From a virus: a stretch of DNA of 64,000 nt. Positions 7,885 to 15,948 of the stretch are shown in pieces. Both the position numbers and the translations under genes were made by a program. The stretch's first letter is position 1. Each line of letters begins with the position of its first letter. The notes below the pieces were generated by a model. It did not search any database, was not told the origin of the DNA, and was given only the letters and a program-made list of their open reading frames with translations. The stretch lies in IMG/VR virus record IMGVR_UViG_3300046463_000520, positions 1 to 64,000 of that record; one strand, given 5' to 3'.

Positions 7885-8246
7885 CCAATGGGCTTGCAGG
7901 TGTACAAAGTCTGTTCGCCCGGCAGGGTTTCCGCCTGCTGCCGGGCAACGGCATCGAGAACCCCCGACACTGCCCGTCTGCCCGGCTCATTCCGCAGGGA
8001 CTTCGCTTCAGGCGCGCTATCGCGCGGGACGCTCCCCGACTCGACGGGCGATGGTTGAGGCACTTGGATAGCGGTCCAAGGCTCGCCGCTCACGCGGGCC
8101 GATGCGCATTGCCTAAAGCGTCGCCACTGTAGCAGGACGACGGCGGCGCGGACAAGGGCGACGACTTCGCGTTTTTGACGTCCATCCATATCGAAAATGC
8201 TGATACTCTCCCCGTACCGGCGTACTCATTTTGTGGATCGACAACC
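7885..8246. other. Gap of about 360 bases with three perfect hairpins; no convincing gene
   Basis: Perfect inverted repeats occur at 7917-7925/7938-7946 (GCCCGGCAG), 8012-8016/8021-8025 (GCGCG) and 8063-8068/8075-8080 (CTTGGA). A minus-strand frame is open from 8189 back to 7719. It runs through the terminator and into the previous gene, so it is doubtful as a gene. The segment could encode a structured RNA or be remnant DNA. A TTGACG at 8175-8180 and GATACT at 8202-8207 are 21 bases apart, too far for a good promoter. Confidence 0.4.
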
Positions 8247-8441
8247 ATGCGAATTTCAGACCTGCGCGACGCGCTCGCGGAACTCAATCTCTCACAAGCG
8301 GAATTCGGGCGAGCCATCGGCGTGAATGCGAACACGGTCACGCGCTGGATGAAAGGCACCACGCCGGTCCCGAAGGTGGTTGGGGAATACCTGCGCCTTC
8401 GCCTGTCGATTCATCGCTTCGCTGAAGCCGCAAAGGGATAA
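8247..8441 (+). CDS. Small Cro/CI-type helix-turn-helix regulator (64 aa)
   Basis: The protein MRISDLRDALAELNLSQAEF... has the classic HTH of the Cro/CI-like group: LSQAEFGRAIGVNANTVTRWMKG (residues about 14-36). It stands alone after a non-coding gap and just before the two-box promoter of the tailspike gene. A further in-frame ATG at 8175 would add 24 residues outside the fold, so 8247 is preferred. It may repress a nearby promoter; its target is unknown. Confidence 0.75.
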   Translation: MRISDLRDALAELNLSQAEFGRAIGVNANTVTRWMKGTTPVPKVVGEYLRLRLSIHRFAEAAKG

Positions 8442-8507
8442 GGAAAACCGCGCGCCGCCGCGCTAAAACCCGCCCCGACAATGGGTTCAGACCTTCACAC
8501 TGGACCC
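8440..8507 (+). promoter_or_regulatory. Two-box phage promoter plus leader hairpin (tailspike)
   Basis: Box 1 is AAGGAAAACCG (8440-8450), a slight variant. The middle block is CTAAAACC (8463-8470). Box 2, GACAATGG, lies at 8477-8484 after exactly 26 bases. A hairpin follows, GGGTTCAG (8483-8490) with CTGGACCC (8500-8507, one G-T pair), ending three bases before the ATG at 8511, which has no ribosome site. Confidence 0.7.
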
Positions 8508-8510
8508 GTT

Positions 8511-11500
8511 ATGACCATCGGCCTTCAAGAATTCCGGCGACTGACTGGCGACGAAAGCGCGCCGCCAAGCGTCAAGCTGCTCTCCGTCGAGAAGTGGGGC
8601 GCGAAAGCGACCGCCACGCCCGCCGCCAACACGACCGGCATTGCGAACGCTATCAAGTGGTTGCGCGGCGGCGACGACCGCGCGCTGCTGTTCCCCGATG
8701 CCCGCTACAAGCTCGCGGGCGGCATCGTCGTCGGCGAGACGGCGGCGGACGTCATCAGCGGCCTGCGCCTGTACGGACAGTCGCGCGGCGGCACGGTGTT
8801 CGAACAGACGACCGACGGCGCTCCGATCTGGCAACTGAACGGCGCAACGATTCATTCCTGCCTGTTCGAGCATTTCACCTTCACGTACACGAACATGCAG
8901 TCGGTCGCGGCGGCGTCTGTGTTCTCGCACGTCGGCAGCGCGGGCGCGGCGATGCACAACTGCACGTTCCGCGATATCGCGGCGAGCAACTTCTATCACT
9001 TCACCTACGCGCCGAACGCGGCGCTTTGGGGCAACGCCTTCGAAGACCTGTACTTGGGCGACTTCAAGGGCAGCGTGAATAAGATTTCGGGCGCGGCAGG
9101 CAAGCCGAACAACAAGCTCGACCGCATCTACATCAACGCGCCGTCGGCAACCCTGCCGGTATTCGACCATCAGGGCGTCACCGCGCAGTACGACAATATC
9201 GAAGTCGCCAACGCGAGCGCGGGCGCGACCATGCTCGCGGACGCGGGCGGCGGCTATCACGTCATCGGCCATTGGGCGCTCGACGCCGGTTACTACGCTG
9301 CCGATGCGACGCTGTTCGACGTCACGAACGGCACGCTGCTCGCTGATTTCATCTATACGGAACAACTGAAGGTCGCGAGCACGAAGACGCTCAAGCTGTA
9401 CGCCTGCGGCGGCGCGAACTCGTTCATCGACGTGCGCTATCACGCAATCAAGGCGCTCGACGCGGCCAACGCCGGGACGGTCATCGCCGTGGCGAACGCA
9501 GGCCCGCGCAAGGCGCGCTTTCGCGATATCAACCTGCCGTGGTCGGCGAGCGTGCTGCTTGCGGACGCGAGCACGACGGCGGCGGATTTCGTCACGGTCG
9601 ATGCGTGGAACGACGAAAGCAATGTCGCCTTCAATGGCGATGTTGCCGTGACGCTCTCGCACGACTCGCCGATGACGCAGGTCTTCAATACCGCGCTCAC
9701 GGCGGCGCGCGATTGCACGCTGCCCGATGGCCGCAACCTGAAGGGCACGCAGATTTTCAGCGGGCGGCGCTTCCGGGTCGTGCGCTCGAACGCTGGCGGC
9801 GCGTTTGCGCTCACGCTGAAGGACAAGCAAGGCGCGACCGTGGCGAGCATCCCGGCGAGCACGGCGGGGCAGATTGAAGCCGTATGGCAGCGCGGGACCG
9901 GCTGGATTGTCGCGCCTATCGCCGCTGACACGTCGGCACTCGCACCGAAGGACTCGCCGACCTTTACCGGCGATCCGAAGACGACGACCGCGCCCGCCGT
10001 CGGCGACAACGACACGAGCATTCCGAACACGTCTTGGGTTCAGAGCACGGTCAACGGCATCGCGCCGGACAAGTCGGTTGCGGGCACTGGCACGACCGCG
10101 CTCACGGCGGCGGAAGCGGGCTATGCGACCCTGAAGCTGACCGGCTTACTCACTGGCGCGAAGACGGTCACGGTCCCGGCCACGGCGGGCAAATGGGCGG
10201 TCTGGAACGCGACGACGGGCGCATTCGCGCTCACGCTCAAAACGCCGTCCGGTACGGGCGTGACCATCACGCAGGGCAAGACGCGCGACGTTATCTGTGA
10301 CGGCACGAATATCCTCGCGGCGGATTCGGACGTCGTGGATATCGCGGCAACCGCGACCCCGCTCGCGAACGGCACGGCGGCGGTCGGCACGTCTTCGAAG
10401 TTCGCCCGCGAAGACCACGTTCATCCGGGTAGTGGCGGCGGCGCGGCGGCGACGGTCAAGGGCGCGGCGCTGAACAACTTCAAGAAGTCGAACACGACGA
10501 CCCTGCAAGCGATCCTCGCGCGCGGCGCGGCGTCGCTTCAACGGGGCGCGCGTAGCCGTATCGTGGTCATTGGCGATTCGTACCTCGCCGGTAACTGCGC
10601 GGGCAATACGTCCGACATGACCAACGGACGCGCGAACGGCATCGCTGCGGTGCTAGGCAACATGCTCACCGCGCGCGGCATCAAGGCGGCGGCGAACTGG
10701 ACGGTGGGCGACGCGTATGTAGCGGGCGGCTCCGGGTCCACTGCCGCGCAGATTAACGCCTACGACCCGCGCGTGACGTACAGCGCGGGCGTGACGTCGC
10801 TTGGCGGCGATTCGTTCCACTCCCTTGGCGGCGGCATGATCCAGTTGAACGTCGGCAATACGATGACGTTCATTCCGGGTAAGGACGCATCGGGCGCGGA
10901 CATTAAGTTCGATACCGTCGAAATGATCGTCGCGGCGAGCACGGCCAACGGCGGCACCTTCAGCGTCGCGACTTATGCTGTGGCGTCAGGCGGAACTGCG
11001 CTCACCCCTGCGGCGGCGAACCAGAACAACAACAACGTCAACAACTCGAAGAAAATCACGCTGACCGGGCTGAATGCCACGTCCATTCGGGTCGTGATTA
11101 CCTGCCTGACGGGTTCGATCTTCGTGCAGGGCCTTGGCGTTCGCCTGTCAACCGCCGCGCAGAACATCGAAATCATCAACTGCTCCGCATCGGGTCAACA
11201 GTTGAAGGTGCTCGCGGCAGCGAAGGGCGTCGCGGGCGCAAACGGCGACATGGATACGTGGAACAACTTCGTCGCGTCCGACATTCTCATGGACGCGAGT
11301 GCGCTGAACTGCACGATCATCGACGGCTGGTTCAACGATAACGGCGTGTCCACGCTCGCGCAGACGCAAGGCTATCTCGACACGATGATTAAGCATTACA
11401 AGGCTTTGGGCGACGTCATCTTTTTGGGATACGGCAACCTTATGCCTGCGGCGATGGACCCGACGACGTTCGCGACGTGGCAGAGCGCGATGTACGCGAC

Positions 11501-11666
11501 CTGTCTCGCGAACGACATTCCCTACGTCGATCCGCCTGCGGCTATGCCTGCTGCCGCGACGCTGAATTCGTGGGGTATGTACGGCGATGGCGGCTGGCAC
11601 TTCACGGCGGACGGGCAGGCGCTTATCGCGCGCATGATGCTCGAAGGCTTCGAGTCGGTCATGTAA
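8511..11666 (+). CDS. Tailspike with beta-helix region and SGNH/GDSL esterase domain
   Basis: Of 1051 residues, the first 380 or so look like a pectin-lyase-type beta-helix (VEKWGAKATAT, then many short strand repeats). The middle contains fibre linker motifs (KDSPTFTGDP, TSIPNTSWVQSTV, FAREDHVHPGSG). The C-terminal third is an SGNH hydrolase: VVIGDSYLAG with the catalytic Ser at about residue 685, and DGGWHF with the Asp/His pair near 1025. Such domains deacetylate surface polysaccharide. The start at 8511 is chosen over 8481, which lies within the promoter/hairpin. It is probably a receptor-binding protein. Confidence 0.82.
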   Translation: MTIGLQEFRRLTGDESAPPSVKLLSVEKWGAKATATPAANTTGIANAIKWLRGGDDRALLFPDARYKLAGGIVVGETAADVISGLRLYGQSRGGTVFEQTTDGAPIWQLNGATIHSCLFEHFTFTYTNMQSVAAASVFSHVGSAGAAMHNCTFRDIAASNFYHFTYAPNAALWGNAFEDLYLGDFKGSVNKISGAAGKPNNKLDRIYINAPSATLPVFDHQGVTAQYDNIEVANASAGATMLADAGGGYHVIGHWALDAGYYAADATLFDVTNGTLLADFIYTEQLKVASTKTLKLYACGGANSFIDVRYHAIKALDAANAGTVIAVANAGPRKARFRDINLPWSASVLLADASTTAADFVTVDAWNDESNVAFNGDVAVTLSHDSPMTQVFNTALTAARDCTLPDGRNLKGTQIFSGRRFRVVRSNAGGAFALTLKDKQGATVASIPASTAGQIEAVWQRGTGWIVAPIAADTSALAPKDSPTFTGDPKTTTAPAVGDNDTSIPNTSWVQSTVNGIAPDKSVAGTGTTALTAAEAGYATLKLTGLLTGAKTVTVPATAGKWAVWNATTGAFALTLKTPSGTGVTITQGKTRDVICDGTNILAADSDVVDIAATATPLANGTAAVGTSSKFAREDHVHPGSGGGAAATVKGAALNNFKKSNTTTLQAILARGAASLQRGARSRIVVIGDSYLAGNCAGNTSDMTNGRANGIAAVLGNMLTARGIKAAANWTVGDAYVAGGSGSTAAQINAYDPRVTYSAGVTSLGGDSFHSLGGGMIQLNVGNTMTFIPGKDASGADIKFDTVEMIVAASTANGGTFSVATYAVASGGTALTPAAANQNNNNVNNSKKITLTGLNATSIRVVITCLTGSIFVQGLGVRLSTAAQNIEIINCSASGQQLKVLAAAKGVAGANGDMDTWNNFVASDILMDASALNCTIIDGWFNDNGVSTLAQTQGYLDTMIKHYKALGDVIFLGYGNLMPAAMDPTTFATWQSAMYATCLANDIPYVDPPAAMPAAATLNSWGMYGDGGWHFTADGQALIARMMLEGFESVM

Positions 11667-11675
11667 GGGAAGGGC

Positions 11676-11723
11676 GGCGCGGCCCTGTTCGCGCTGTCCG
11701 TGTCACGGATAGCGGGCCGCGCC
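11676..11723. terminator. Long hairpin between convergent transcripts
   Basis: GGCGCGGCCC (11676-11685) pairs with GGGCCGCGCC (11714-11723), and an inner TCCG/CGGA stem extends it. It lies between the tailspike stop (11666) and the end of the minus-strand block (11733). There is no T-run on either side, so it may be a transcript-end stabiliser rather than an intrinsic terminator. Confidence 0.55.
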
Positions 11724-11732
11724 GGTTGCTGC

Positions 11733-12152
11733 TCAGTAGGCGGCGCTGTAGGCGCGCGGCCCGTTCAGTTCAGGGTCGTAGTCGGTCGGTTCGTCGTCCG
11801 TGTCCAACTGCGGGTCTTTGCCGAAGTGCGAATGCACGACCGCGCGGCATACGGCAATCGCCGCCGTCTCGCCTACGCCCGTCATCGCAATGCCGTCGAT
11901 GCGGCAATCCGACTCCCATAGCTGCGCCTTGCGGTCGAATTGCAGGGACGTCTTGAACCGGGTAATGACGTTCATCGTGTCGCGCGGCGAGAACGTGAAG
12001 CGCGGGCAGGCGAACACGCTCGCGCCGATTCCCATGCGCAACCAGTAGTGGTCGAGCGGGTCCGGCTCCGGGCTTGTGTGCGAGCGGCGCAGGCCCATTG
12101 CGAGCGCGACCCATAGGTCGAGCAAACCGCCTTCCATGCGCTCGACTCTCAT
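11733..12152 (-). CDS. DUF2591-type phage protein
   Basis: The 139-residue protein has the family pattern: LLDLWVALAMG near the start, a poorly conserved middle (DHYWLRMGIGASVF...), and the C-terminal signature GETAAIAVCRAVVHSHFGKD. Members of this group are common in phage accessory regions, and their function is unknown. The start at 12152 overlaps the upstream gene's stop by ATGA, which fixes it. This is the last gene of the first minus-strand block. Confidence 0.65.
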   Translation of the reverse strand: MRVERMEGGLLDLWVALAMGLRRSHTSPEPDPLDHYWLRMGIGASVFACPRFTFSPRDTMNVITRFKTSLQFDRKAQLWESDCRIDGIAMTGVGETAAIAVCRAVVHSHFGKDPQLDTDDEPTDYDPELNGPRAYSAAY

Positions 12153-12376
12153 GCTGGCACCGGCTTGCAATGGTCGATGGCGACGCATCCGCTTTTGCCT
12201 TCGAGCCATACGACCGCCGTGTGACCGCTCAGAATGGACGCTTCCGTGCGCGTCGTGTAGCGCGCCGCGCCCGTCACGCCGATGACGGACTCATAGAGCA
12301 CTTCGCTGCCGACCGGGAACGCCCGGTTGAATATGGCGCAATCGCGCTGCAACTGCTCTAGGGTCTTCTTCTTCAT
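12149..12376 (-). CDS. Small conserved phage protein (75 aa)
   Basis: It contains FPVGSEVLYES, then TRTEASILSGHTAVVWLEGKSGCVAIDHCKPV. This matches a small phage family I know only as uncharacterised, with a conserved GHTAVV.LEG..GC core. It is ATGA-coupled on both sides. Confidence 0.65.
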   Translation of the reverse strand: MKKKTLEQLQRDCAIFNRAFPVGSEVLYESVIGVTGAARYTTRTEASILSGHTAVVWLEGKSGCVAIDHCKPVPA

Positions 12377-12543
12377 TCGATCAGGCTCCGTTGTCGCGCC
12401 GCTGGCTCGAAGACGGTCGTCGGCCAGTGCAGCAAGTGGATGGACTCATACCCGCGCATGTCGCGCGAGCGAGTATAGACGGGCGGCGTGGTCACGTTAT
12501 GGCCGATGACCTTGCCGTTCTCGATGACAGGCTCGCGGGTCAA
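12373..12543 (-). CDS. Small protein with TTG start (56 aa)
   Basis: The frame begins at TTG 12541-12543, overlaps the previous stop as TTGA, and is preceded by AAGGAG five bases upstream, the best ribosome site of this block. The product reads (M)TREPVIENGKVIGHN, then VYTRSRDMRGYESIHLLHW, and ends SLIE. The sequence looks genuinely protein-like and its stop overlaps the next ATG (ATGA). It would be missed by ATG-only callers. Function unknown. Confidence 0.7.
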   Translation of the reverse strand: MTREPVIENGKVIGHNVTTPPVYTRSRDMRGYESIHLLHWPTTVFEPAARQRSLIE

Positions 12544-12986
12544 GCGTGCTCCTTCGCGTGCTCGTGAGCGGCTTCAATCGCATTGCGGATGCGCTGCGTC
12601 ATGCTGCCGTCCGTGTCTTCGTTGAACTCGATTTTCTCGCCGGTTTCGTCGGTCAGGTCAACCCAACCCGCGCCGCGCTCGATGCCGACTTCCAGTAAAT
12701 AGCCTTCCGGCAGGTCGCGCGCGACCGCCTGCATTGCCGCTTCGCCCGCATTGCTGCGCGCGATCAACTCGCGCGCCGCCGCATAAACGTAGTCTTTCAG
12801 GTCCGTCTCGCCGGGCTTGATGGTGAATCCGTGGCGCATGAAAATCGCGCGGATATTCCACTTCTCGACGGCTTCCGGCGTCGTGGCGGCGCGCACTTCG
12901 TCTTTGCAACGGTAGCAATGCACGATGCCGCTCGCGCCGCCGACGTCGCCCGACCCGCACGACGGACACATTTCCAATTCACGCAT
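12540..12986 (-). CDS. Protein with Lar-like restriction-alleviation zinc ribbon (148 aa)
   Basis: The N-terminus reads ELEMCPSCGSGD, then IVHCYRCKDEV, then TPEAVEKWN. This is the CPxCG...CxxC...T..EA..WN layout of the Lar restriction-alleviation family. Lar of the Rac prophage modulates host restriction-modification. The remaining 100 residues are acidic, unrelated and of unknown role. The internal start at 12986 places the zinc ribbon at the N-terminus as in the family; upstream codons are not supported. Confidence 0.65.
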   Translation of the reverse strand: MRELEMCPSCGSGDVGGASGIVHCYRCKDEVRAATTPEAVEKWNIRAIFMRHGFTIKPGETDLKDYVYAAARELIARSNAGEAAMQAVARDLPEGYLLEVGIERGAGWVDLTDETGEKIEFNEDTDGSMTQRIRNAIEAAHEHAKEHA

Positions 12987-13230
12987 TCTTTTTCTCCGGG
13001 GTGGTAATGCCGAAATCGCGAAGCAAATCCGCAAACTGCTCGGACGGACCAAGGTCGCGCAGGCGTTCAAGCTCGCGCTCAGTGTCGGCGGGCTGCATTA
13101 CTTGCAGCGCGCGCAACTGGACATGCGGGTTATGCACTTGATTTCGCGCGAAGTCTTCGTCGCAGTTTATCCATCGCTCGTCTAGCCGAAGGTCTTGTCT
13201 TTGCCACTGCACAACTGGCGTCTTGCTCAT
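12979..13230 (-). CDS. Hypothetical protein (83 aa)
   Basis: It starts MSKTPVVQWQRQDLRLDERW and ends with a helical ERELERLRDLGPSEQFADLL segment. The start at 13230 overlaps the upstream stop by ATGA, and MSKT is also how the upstream protein begins. Function unknown. Confidence 0.6.
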   Translation of the reverse strand: MSKTPVVQWQRQDLRLDERWINCDEDFARNQVHNPHVQLRALQVMQPADTERELERLRDLGPSEQFADLLRDFGITTPEKKNA

Positions 13231-13718
13231 GCTTTCTCCTTCAATGCTCGAATGCGCGCCGCCGACTCGCGCGTCAGATTGCCCCATAGACTGTCTGCGA
13301 CCCATTCGCGTCCGGCGCGGTTGTGCTGCGCGACGGCTTTCGCGGCGTCTTCCAATGCGGCGGCGCGCGCCGTCTCGACAAGGGCGCTCAGGCGTTCGTT
13401 TTCCGCCGTCAGGATGGCATTCGCCGCACGCTCGGATGCGAGCGCTTCAGGACTCGATTCAGCGCGCAGGCGGGCCGCTTCTTCGAGTCGGACGCTGCTC
13501 GCGCTCGTCGCGGCATCCATGCCCGCGAGCGCGGCGCGCTTCGTCGCTTCGAGAGTCGCTTCAAGCGTGCGAATCTGCGCCTGCAAGACGGCTTCCCGGT
13601 CGATGGCGTCTTGTGCCTTTACCCAATATCCATCGCTGCACGGCCATCGCTCTATGTCTTCGTCGTCCAAGCGGTTCGAGCCGACGTCGAAGCGGTCGAA
13701 TACGTGTGTCTTGCTCAT
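13227..13718 (-). CDS. Coiled-coil protein (163 aa)
   Basis: After MSKTHVFDRFDVGSNRLDDE the protein is a long alanine/glutamate-rich coiled coil (residues 45-130, heptad-like AVLQAQIRTLEATLEATKRAAL). It ends with a tryptophan-containing helix. No enzyme motif is seen. ATGA coupling to both neighbours fixes the start at 13718. Confidence 0.6.
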   Translation of the reverse strand: MSKTHVFDRFDVGSNRLDDEDIERWPCSDGYWVKAQDAIDREAVLQAQIRTLEATLEATKRAALAGMDAATSASSVRLEEAARLRAESSPEALASERAANAILTAENERLSALVETARAAALEDAAKAVAQHNRAGREWVADSLWGNLTRESAARIRALKEKA

Positions 13719-14488
13719 GCTTTCCTTACTCCGTCGTCTATGTCGCAAGAGTCTGCCGGGCACACGACGCCATCGCGCTGCCCGGCGAGACACGCTTCGT
13801 TGCCGTTCTGACAATTCCGCTGCTCGATAGGGATGGCGCGCGGTCCTGCGGTCGGATGATGGCAAGCGCCTTCTTCGCGGCACTGTCCGGGCAAGTCGCA
13901 CTCGCGGAACTGGCAATTCTCGAACGGTCTGACGTGCTCCCATGACGAGCCTTTCTGTCCGACTTCGTTCGAGCCGGTACAGGCGTTCTCGTGCGACGTC
14001 GCGCGCGGGCAGCGCTTATTCCCGCAATCCGGGCACAGAACCATCCGCATGTCCGTAAGCGTGATAGGGCGGCACGTCTCGCACCAACACGCCTTGCGGC
14101 GCGCGGCGGCGGCGCGCATGACCTGCCAAGCGTCGTCGCATCCGTCATCGGCGTATTCGGCGGCGCGTTCCGCCGACAGCGGCCACGTCGAGCCGTTCGG
14201 CAGGATCACGTCATAGCGTTCGACGCCCGGAACCGGCGCGGGCACGATAGCCGGACGATGGTATTTCCCGCCCGGCTCGAACGGATTCGGGCCGATAGGC
14301 GGCTTCCATAGGTCGCCGCCGTGATACGTGTATCCCAAGTGTTCGAGTGTGCTGAAGGCGGCTGTAATTTTCGCGCTCAGGCTCATGACGAAGTGTTCGA
14401 GCGGCTTGAGTTCCATCATGGATTCGTCAAACGCTTCGCACTCGCGCGAATGGCCTAAGCCTTTCCCGTTACAGGTGCATTCGCTCAC
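13715..14488 (-). CDS. Cysteine-rich phage protein, GTG start (257 aa)
   Basis: The start is GTG 14486-14488, overlapping the upstream stop as GTGA with GGGAG about ten bases away. The N-terminus has CTCNGKGLGHSRECEAFDE. The middle has CWCETCRP and CPDCGNKRCPR. The C-terminus holds at least eight more cysteines in pairs, so several zinc sites are likely. No catalytic motif is visible. It could be a multi-zinc scaffold or regulator. Confidence 0.6.
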   Translation of the reverse strand: MSECTCNGKGLGHSRECEAFDESMMELKPLEHFVMSLSAKITAAFSTLEHLGYTYHGGDLWKPPIGPNPFEPGGKYHRPAIVPAPVPGVERYDVILPNGSTWPLSAERAAEYADDGCDDAWQVMRAAAARRKACWCETCRPITLTDMRMVLCPDCGNKRCPRATSHENACTGSNEVGQKGSSWEHVRPFENCQFRECDLPGQCREEGACHHPTAGPRAIPIEQRNCQNGNEACLAGQRDGVVCPADSCDIDDGVRKA

Positions 14489-15153
14489 TTCGAGACTCCC
14501 GGCATCGGCATCCAGTGCGACGGTCCGCCAAGCGCATCGACGGCACGATTGATAATCCAGCGGTCTTCGCCTTGCGAGTCGATGAATACCCACGGATATC
14601 CCGGATTCGTCGGGACGTGCGAATAGCGGCCCTGCGAAACACCGTCTTCGCCGAAGCGCAGCATGATGGTCGAGCCGTCGCGCGGCGCGCTCGCAATCGG
14701 TTGCCATGCGTCTGTCGCGGGCACGATCTGCGATTCATGGCTCCACAGCATCATCGCCACAATCGCGACGTCGCGCGGGTCGCCCTTCGCGACGCAGCGG
14801 TGCAACAGGTTCGACAACACCTGATAGCCGCAACCGGTCCAGCCGTCGTATCCCTTCGCGCGCTGTTCGGCCATCTTGGTTTTCATCACGCGGGCGAACA
14901 CGTCGATAGCGATATCGTCGGCGTGGTCCGGTGCATCGCCTTCGGCAACCGGTGCGGCAAGGTGCGGCAGGATGATGCGCTCAATCAGGTCGTCAATGTT
15001 GCGCGAGTCGCAGTAGTCGAAAATCGACAGAAGGCCGCGCGTGCGGTTCATCAACTGTCCTTCCTCGTTCTCGTCTTCCGCGAAGTCGATATCGCCGAAC
15101 CACTTCGACAGGGCTTCCCCAAGGGGCTGTTTCTGTTCTTCGGTCAAGGTCAT
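14485..15153 (-). CDS. Phage protein with C-terminal DUF551 domain (222 aa)
   Basis: The N-terminal 140 residues include an acidic helical region and GYDGWTGCGYQVLSNLLHR, seen in phage accessory proteins. The C-terminus has the DUF551 signature: WQPIASAPRDGSTIMLRF, then HWMPMP at the end. DUF551 is frequent in phages with no known activity. The fusion of the two parts is clear from the continuous frame. The gene is coupled to its neighbours by short overlaps. Confidence 0.65.
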   Translation of the reverse strand: MTLTEEQKQPLGEALSKWFGDIDFAEDENEEGQLMNRTRGLLSIFDYCDSRNIDDLIERIILPHLAAPVAEGDAPDHADDIAIDVFARVMKTKMAEQRAKGYDGWTGCGYQVLSNLLHRCVAKGDPRDVAIVAMMLWSHESQIVPATDAWQPIASAPRDGSTIMLRFGEDGVSQGRYSHVPTNPGYPWVFIDSQGEDRWIINRAVDALGGPSHWMPMPGVSK

Positions 15154-15239
15154 TCATCCTCCCAAGTGTTACCGCAGACGGCGCACACGAGCCAACCGTC
15201 ATAGGTGAAGTAGATAAGGCTCCCGCACCGCGCGCACAT
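15150..15239 (-). CDS. Mini zinc-ribbon protein (29 aa)
   Basis: The product reads MCARCGSLIYFTYDG followed by WLVCAVCGNTWEDE, a complete two-knuckle CxxC...CxxC zinc ribbon in 29 residues. Its ATG overlaps the stop of a newly noted small gene upstream (TGATG), and its own stop overlaps the next gene (ATGA). It may bridge protein or nucleic-acid partners; function unknown. Confidence 0.6.
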   Translation of the reverse strand: MCARCGSLIYFTYDGWLVCAVCGNTWEDE

Positions 15240-15364
15240 CAGGCGGCGCGCGTGGCGCGGTCGTATTCGCCGTTCGAGCGGGCAAAACCACGCAGGCAAG
15301 CCGCGATGACGCAACCGAACGAAGCGCCTGCGGTAAAAATAGCCAACCCGATAATGATGGTCAT
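15239..15364 (-). CDS. Small single-span membrane protein (41 aa)
   Basis: ATG at 15364 follows GGAG eight bases upstream. The product begins MTIIIGLAIFTAGASFGCVI and has a charged tail (ARSNGEYDRATRAA), that is, one transmembrane helix with a cytoplasmic or periplasmic tail. The stop overlaps the next start (TGATG). Too short for standard callers, but ribosome site, membrane helix and overlap agree. Confidence 0.65.
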   Translation of the reverse strand: MTIIIGLAIFTAGASFGCVIAACLRGFARSNGEYDRATRAA

Positions 15365-15396
15365 TTAATATTCTCCTAACGATATTGGATATTACT

Positions 15397-15705
15397 TTAC
15401 CTATCACCGCTTGTGGTGGTGGAAATGCCGAAATGCGCCATCGCTTCGGCGGTCGTCAGGCGGTTTTTCAGGCGATACGTGACGAAGCGAATCCGGGCTT
15501 CCTCGGCTTCGTGCGCGGCGACGTCGGGCAGGGCGAGAAGGGCGGCGATTTCGCGCTCGATTTCGGCGATGCGCGTCTCGCGCTGCGCAATCCCGGCGTG
15601 GTCGTCCGGGTCGCTTTCTGCCGACGCGATGAACCATTCAAGGTCGCAACCGGCGTTAAACAGGGCGTCGCGCAGGACGATAAGGCGCTTGATGTTTTCG
15701 GTCAT
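15397..15705 (-). CDS. Helical hypothetical protein (102 aa)
   Basis: It is a mostly helical, acidic protein (ENIKRLIVLRDALFNAGCDLEWF; TRIAEIEREIAALLALPD). Its tail RLTTAEAMAHFGIS resembles the start of an HTH. No family is recognised. A 32-base gap containing an A/T-rich segment separates it from the membrane protein downstream. Confidence 0.6.
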   Translation of the reverse strand: MTENIKRLIVLRDALFNAGCDLEWFIASAESDPDDHAGIAQRETRIAEIEREIAALLALPDVAAHEAEEARIRFVTYRLKNRLTTAEAMAHFGISTTTSGDR

Positions 15706-15716
15706 GGTCGTGTCTC

Positions 15717-15938
15717 TCAGAAAGGGCTGTAGCGCGCGACCGTCAACACTTCGCGGGCCATGTCTTGCGCGGCTTTGAACTGCTCGCCTTCTTGCGAAAG
15801 GATCAGCATTAAGATGCGCGACTCGATGTATTCATTGCGCTGCGCATCAGAAAGACGGTTCCAACCGTTACCGTAGTCCGCTTTCGCGTCTTTCTTGATC
15901 TGCGCAAAACGTTCTTGCGCCCACGTCAACTTAGCCAT
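15717..15938 (-). CDS. Small helical protein (73 aa)
   Basis: MAKLTWAQERFAQIKKDAKADYGNGW is followed by RLSDAQRNEYIESRI. It is charged and helical. The start at 15938 is preceded by a purine-rich AAGGAAAG site; longer in-frame starts lie inside the next gene and are arginine/proline-rich, not credible. Function unknown. Confidence 0.6.
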   Translation of the reverse strand: MAKLTWAQERFAQIKKDAKADYGNGWNRLSDAQRNEYIESRILMLILSQEGEQFKAAQDMAREVLTVARYSPF

Positions 15939-15948
15939 TTTTCTTTCC

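Noticed and set aside
7719-8189. Minus-strand open frame of 156 codons
   Set aside because: It runs through a strong terminator and overlaps 120 bases of real plus-strand genes. The sequence after about residue 110 is just the terminator and overlap. A short true gene in its first part cannot be excluded.
8175-8207. TTGACG...GATACT as promoter for the HTH gene
   Set aside because: The spacing is 21 bases, too long for normal sigma-70 promoters, so it is mentioned only as weak.
12979-14707. Longer N-terminal extensions of minus-strand genes in block 1
   Set aside because: The extra residues are arginine-rich readings of the neighbouring gene in another frame. Starts at four-base overlaps with ribosome sites are preferred.
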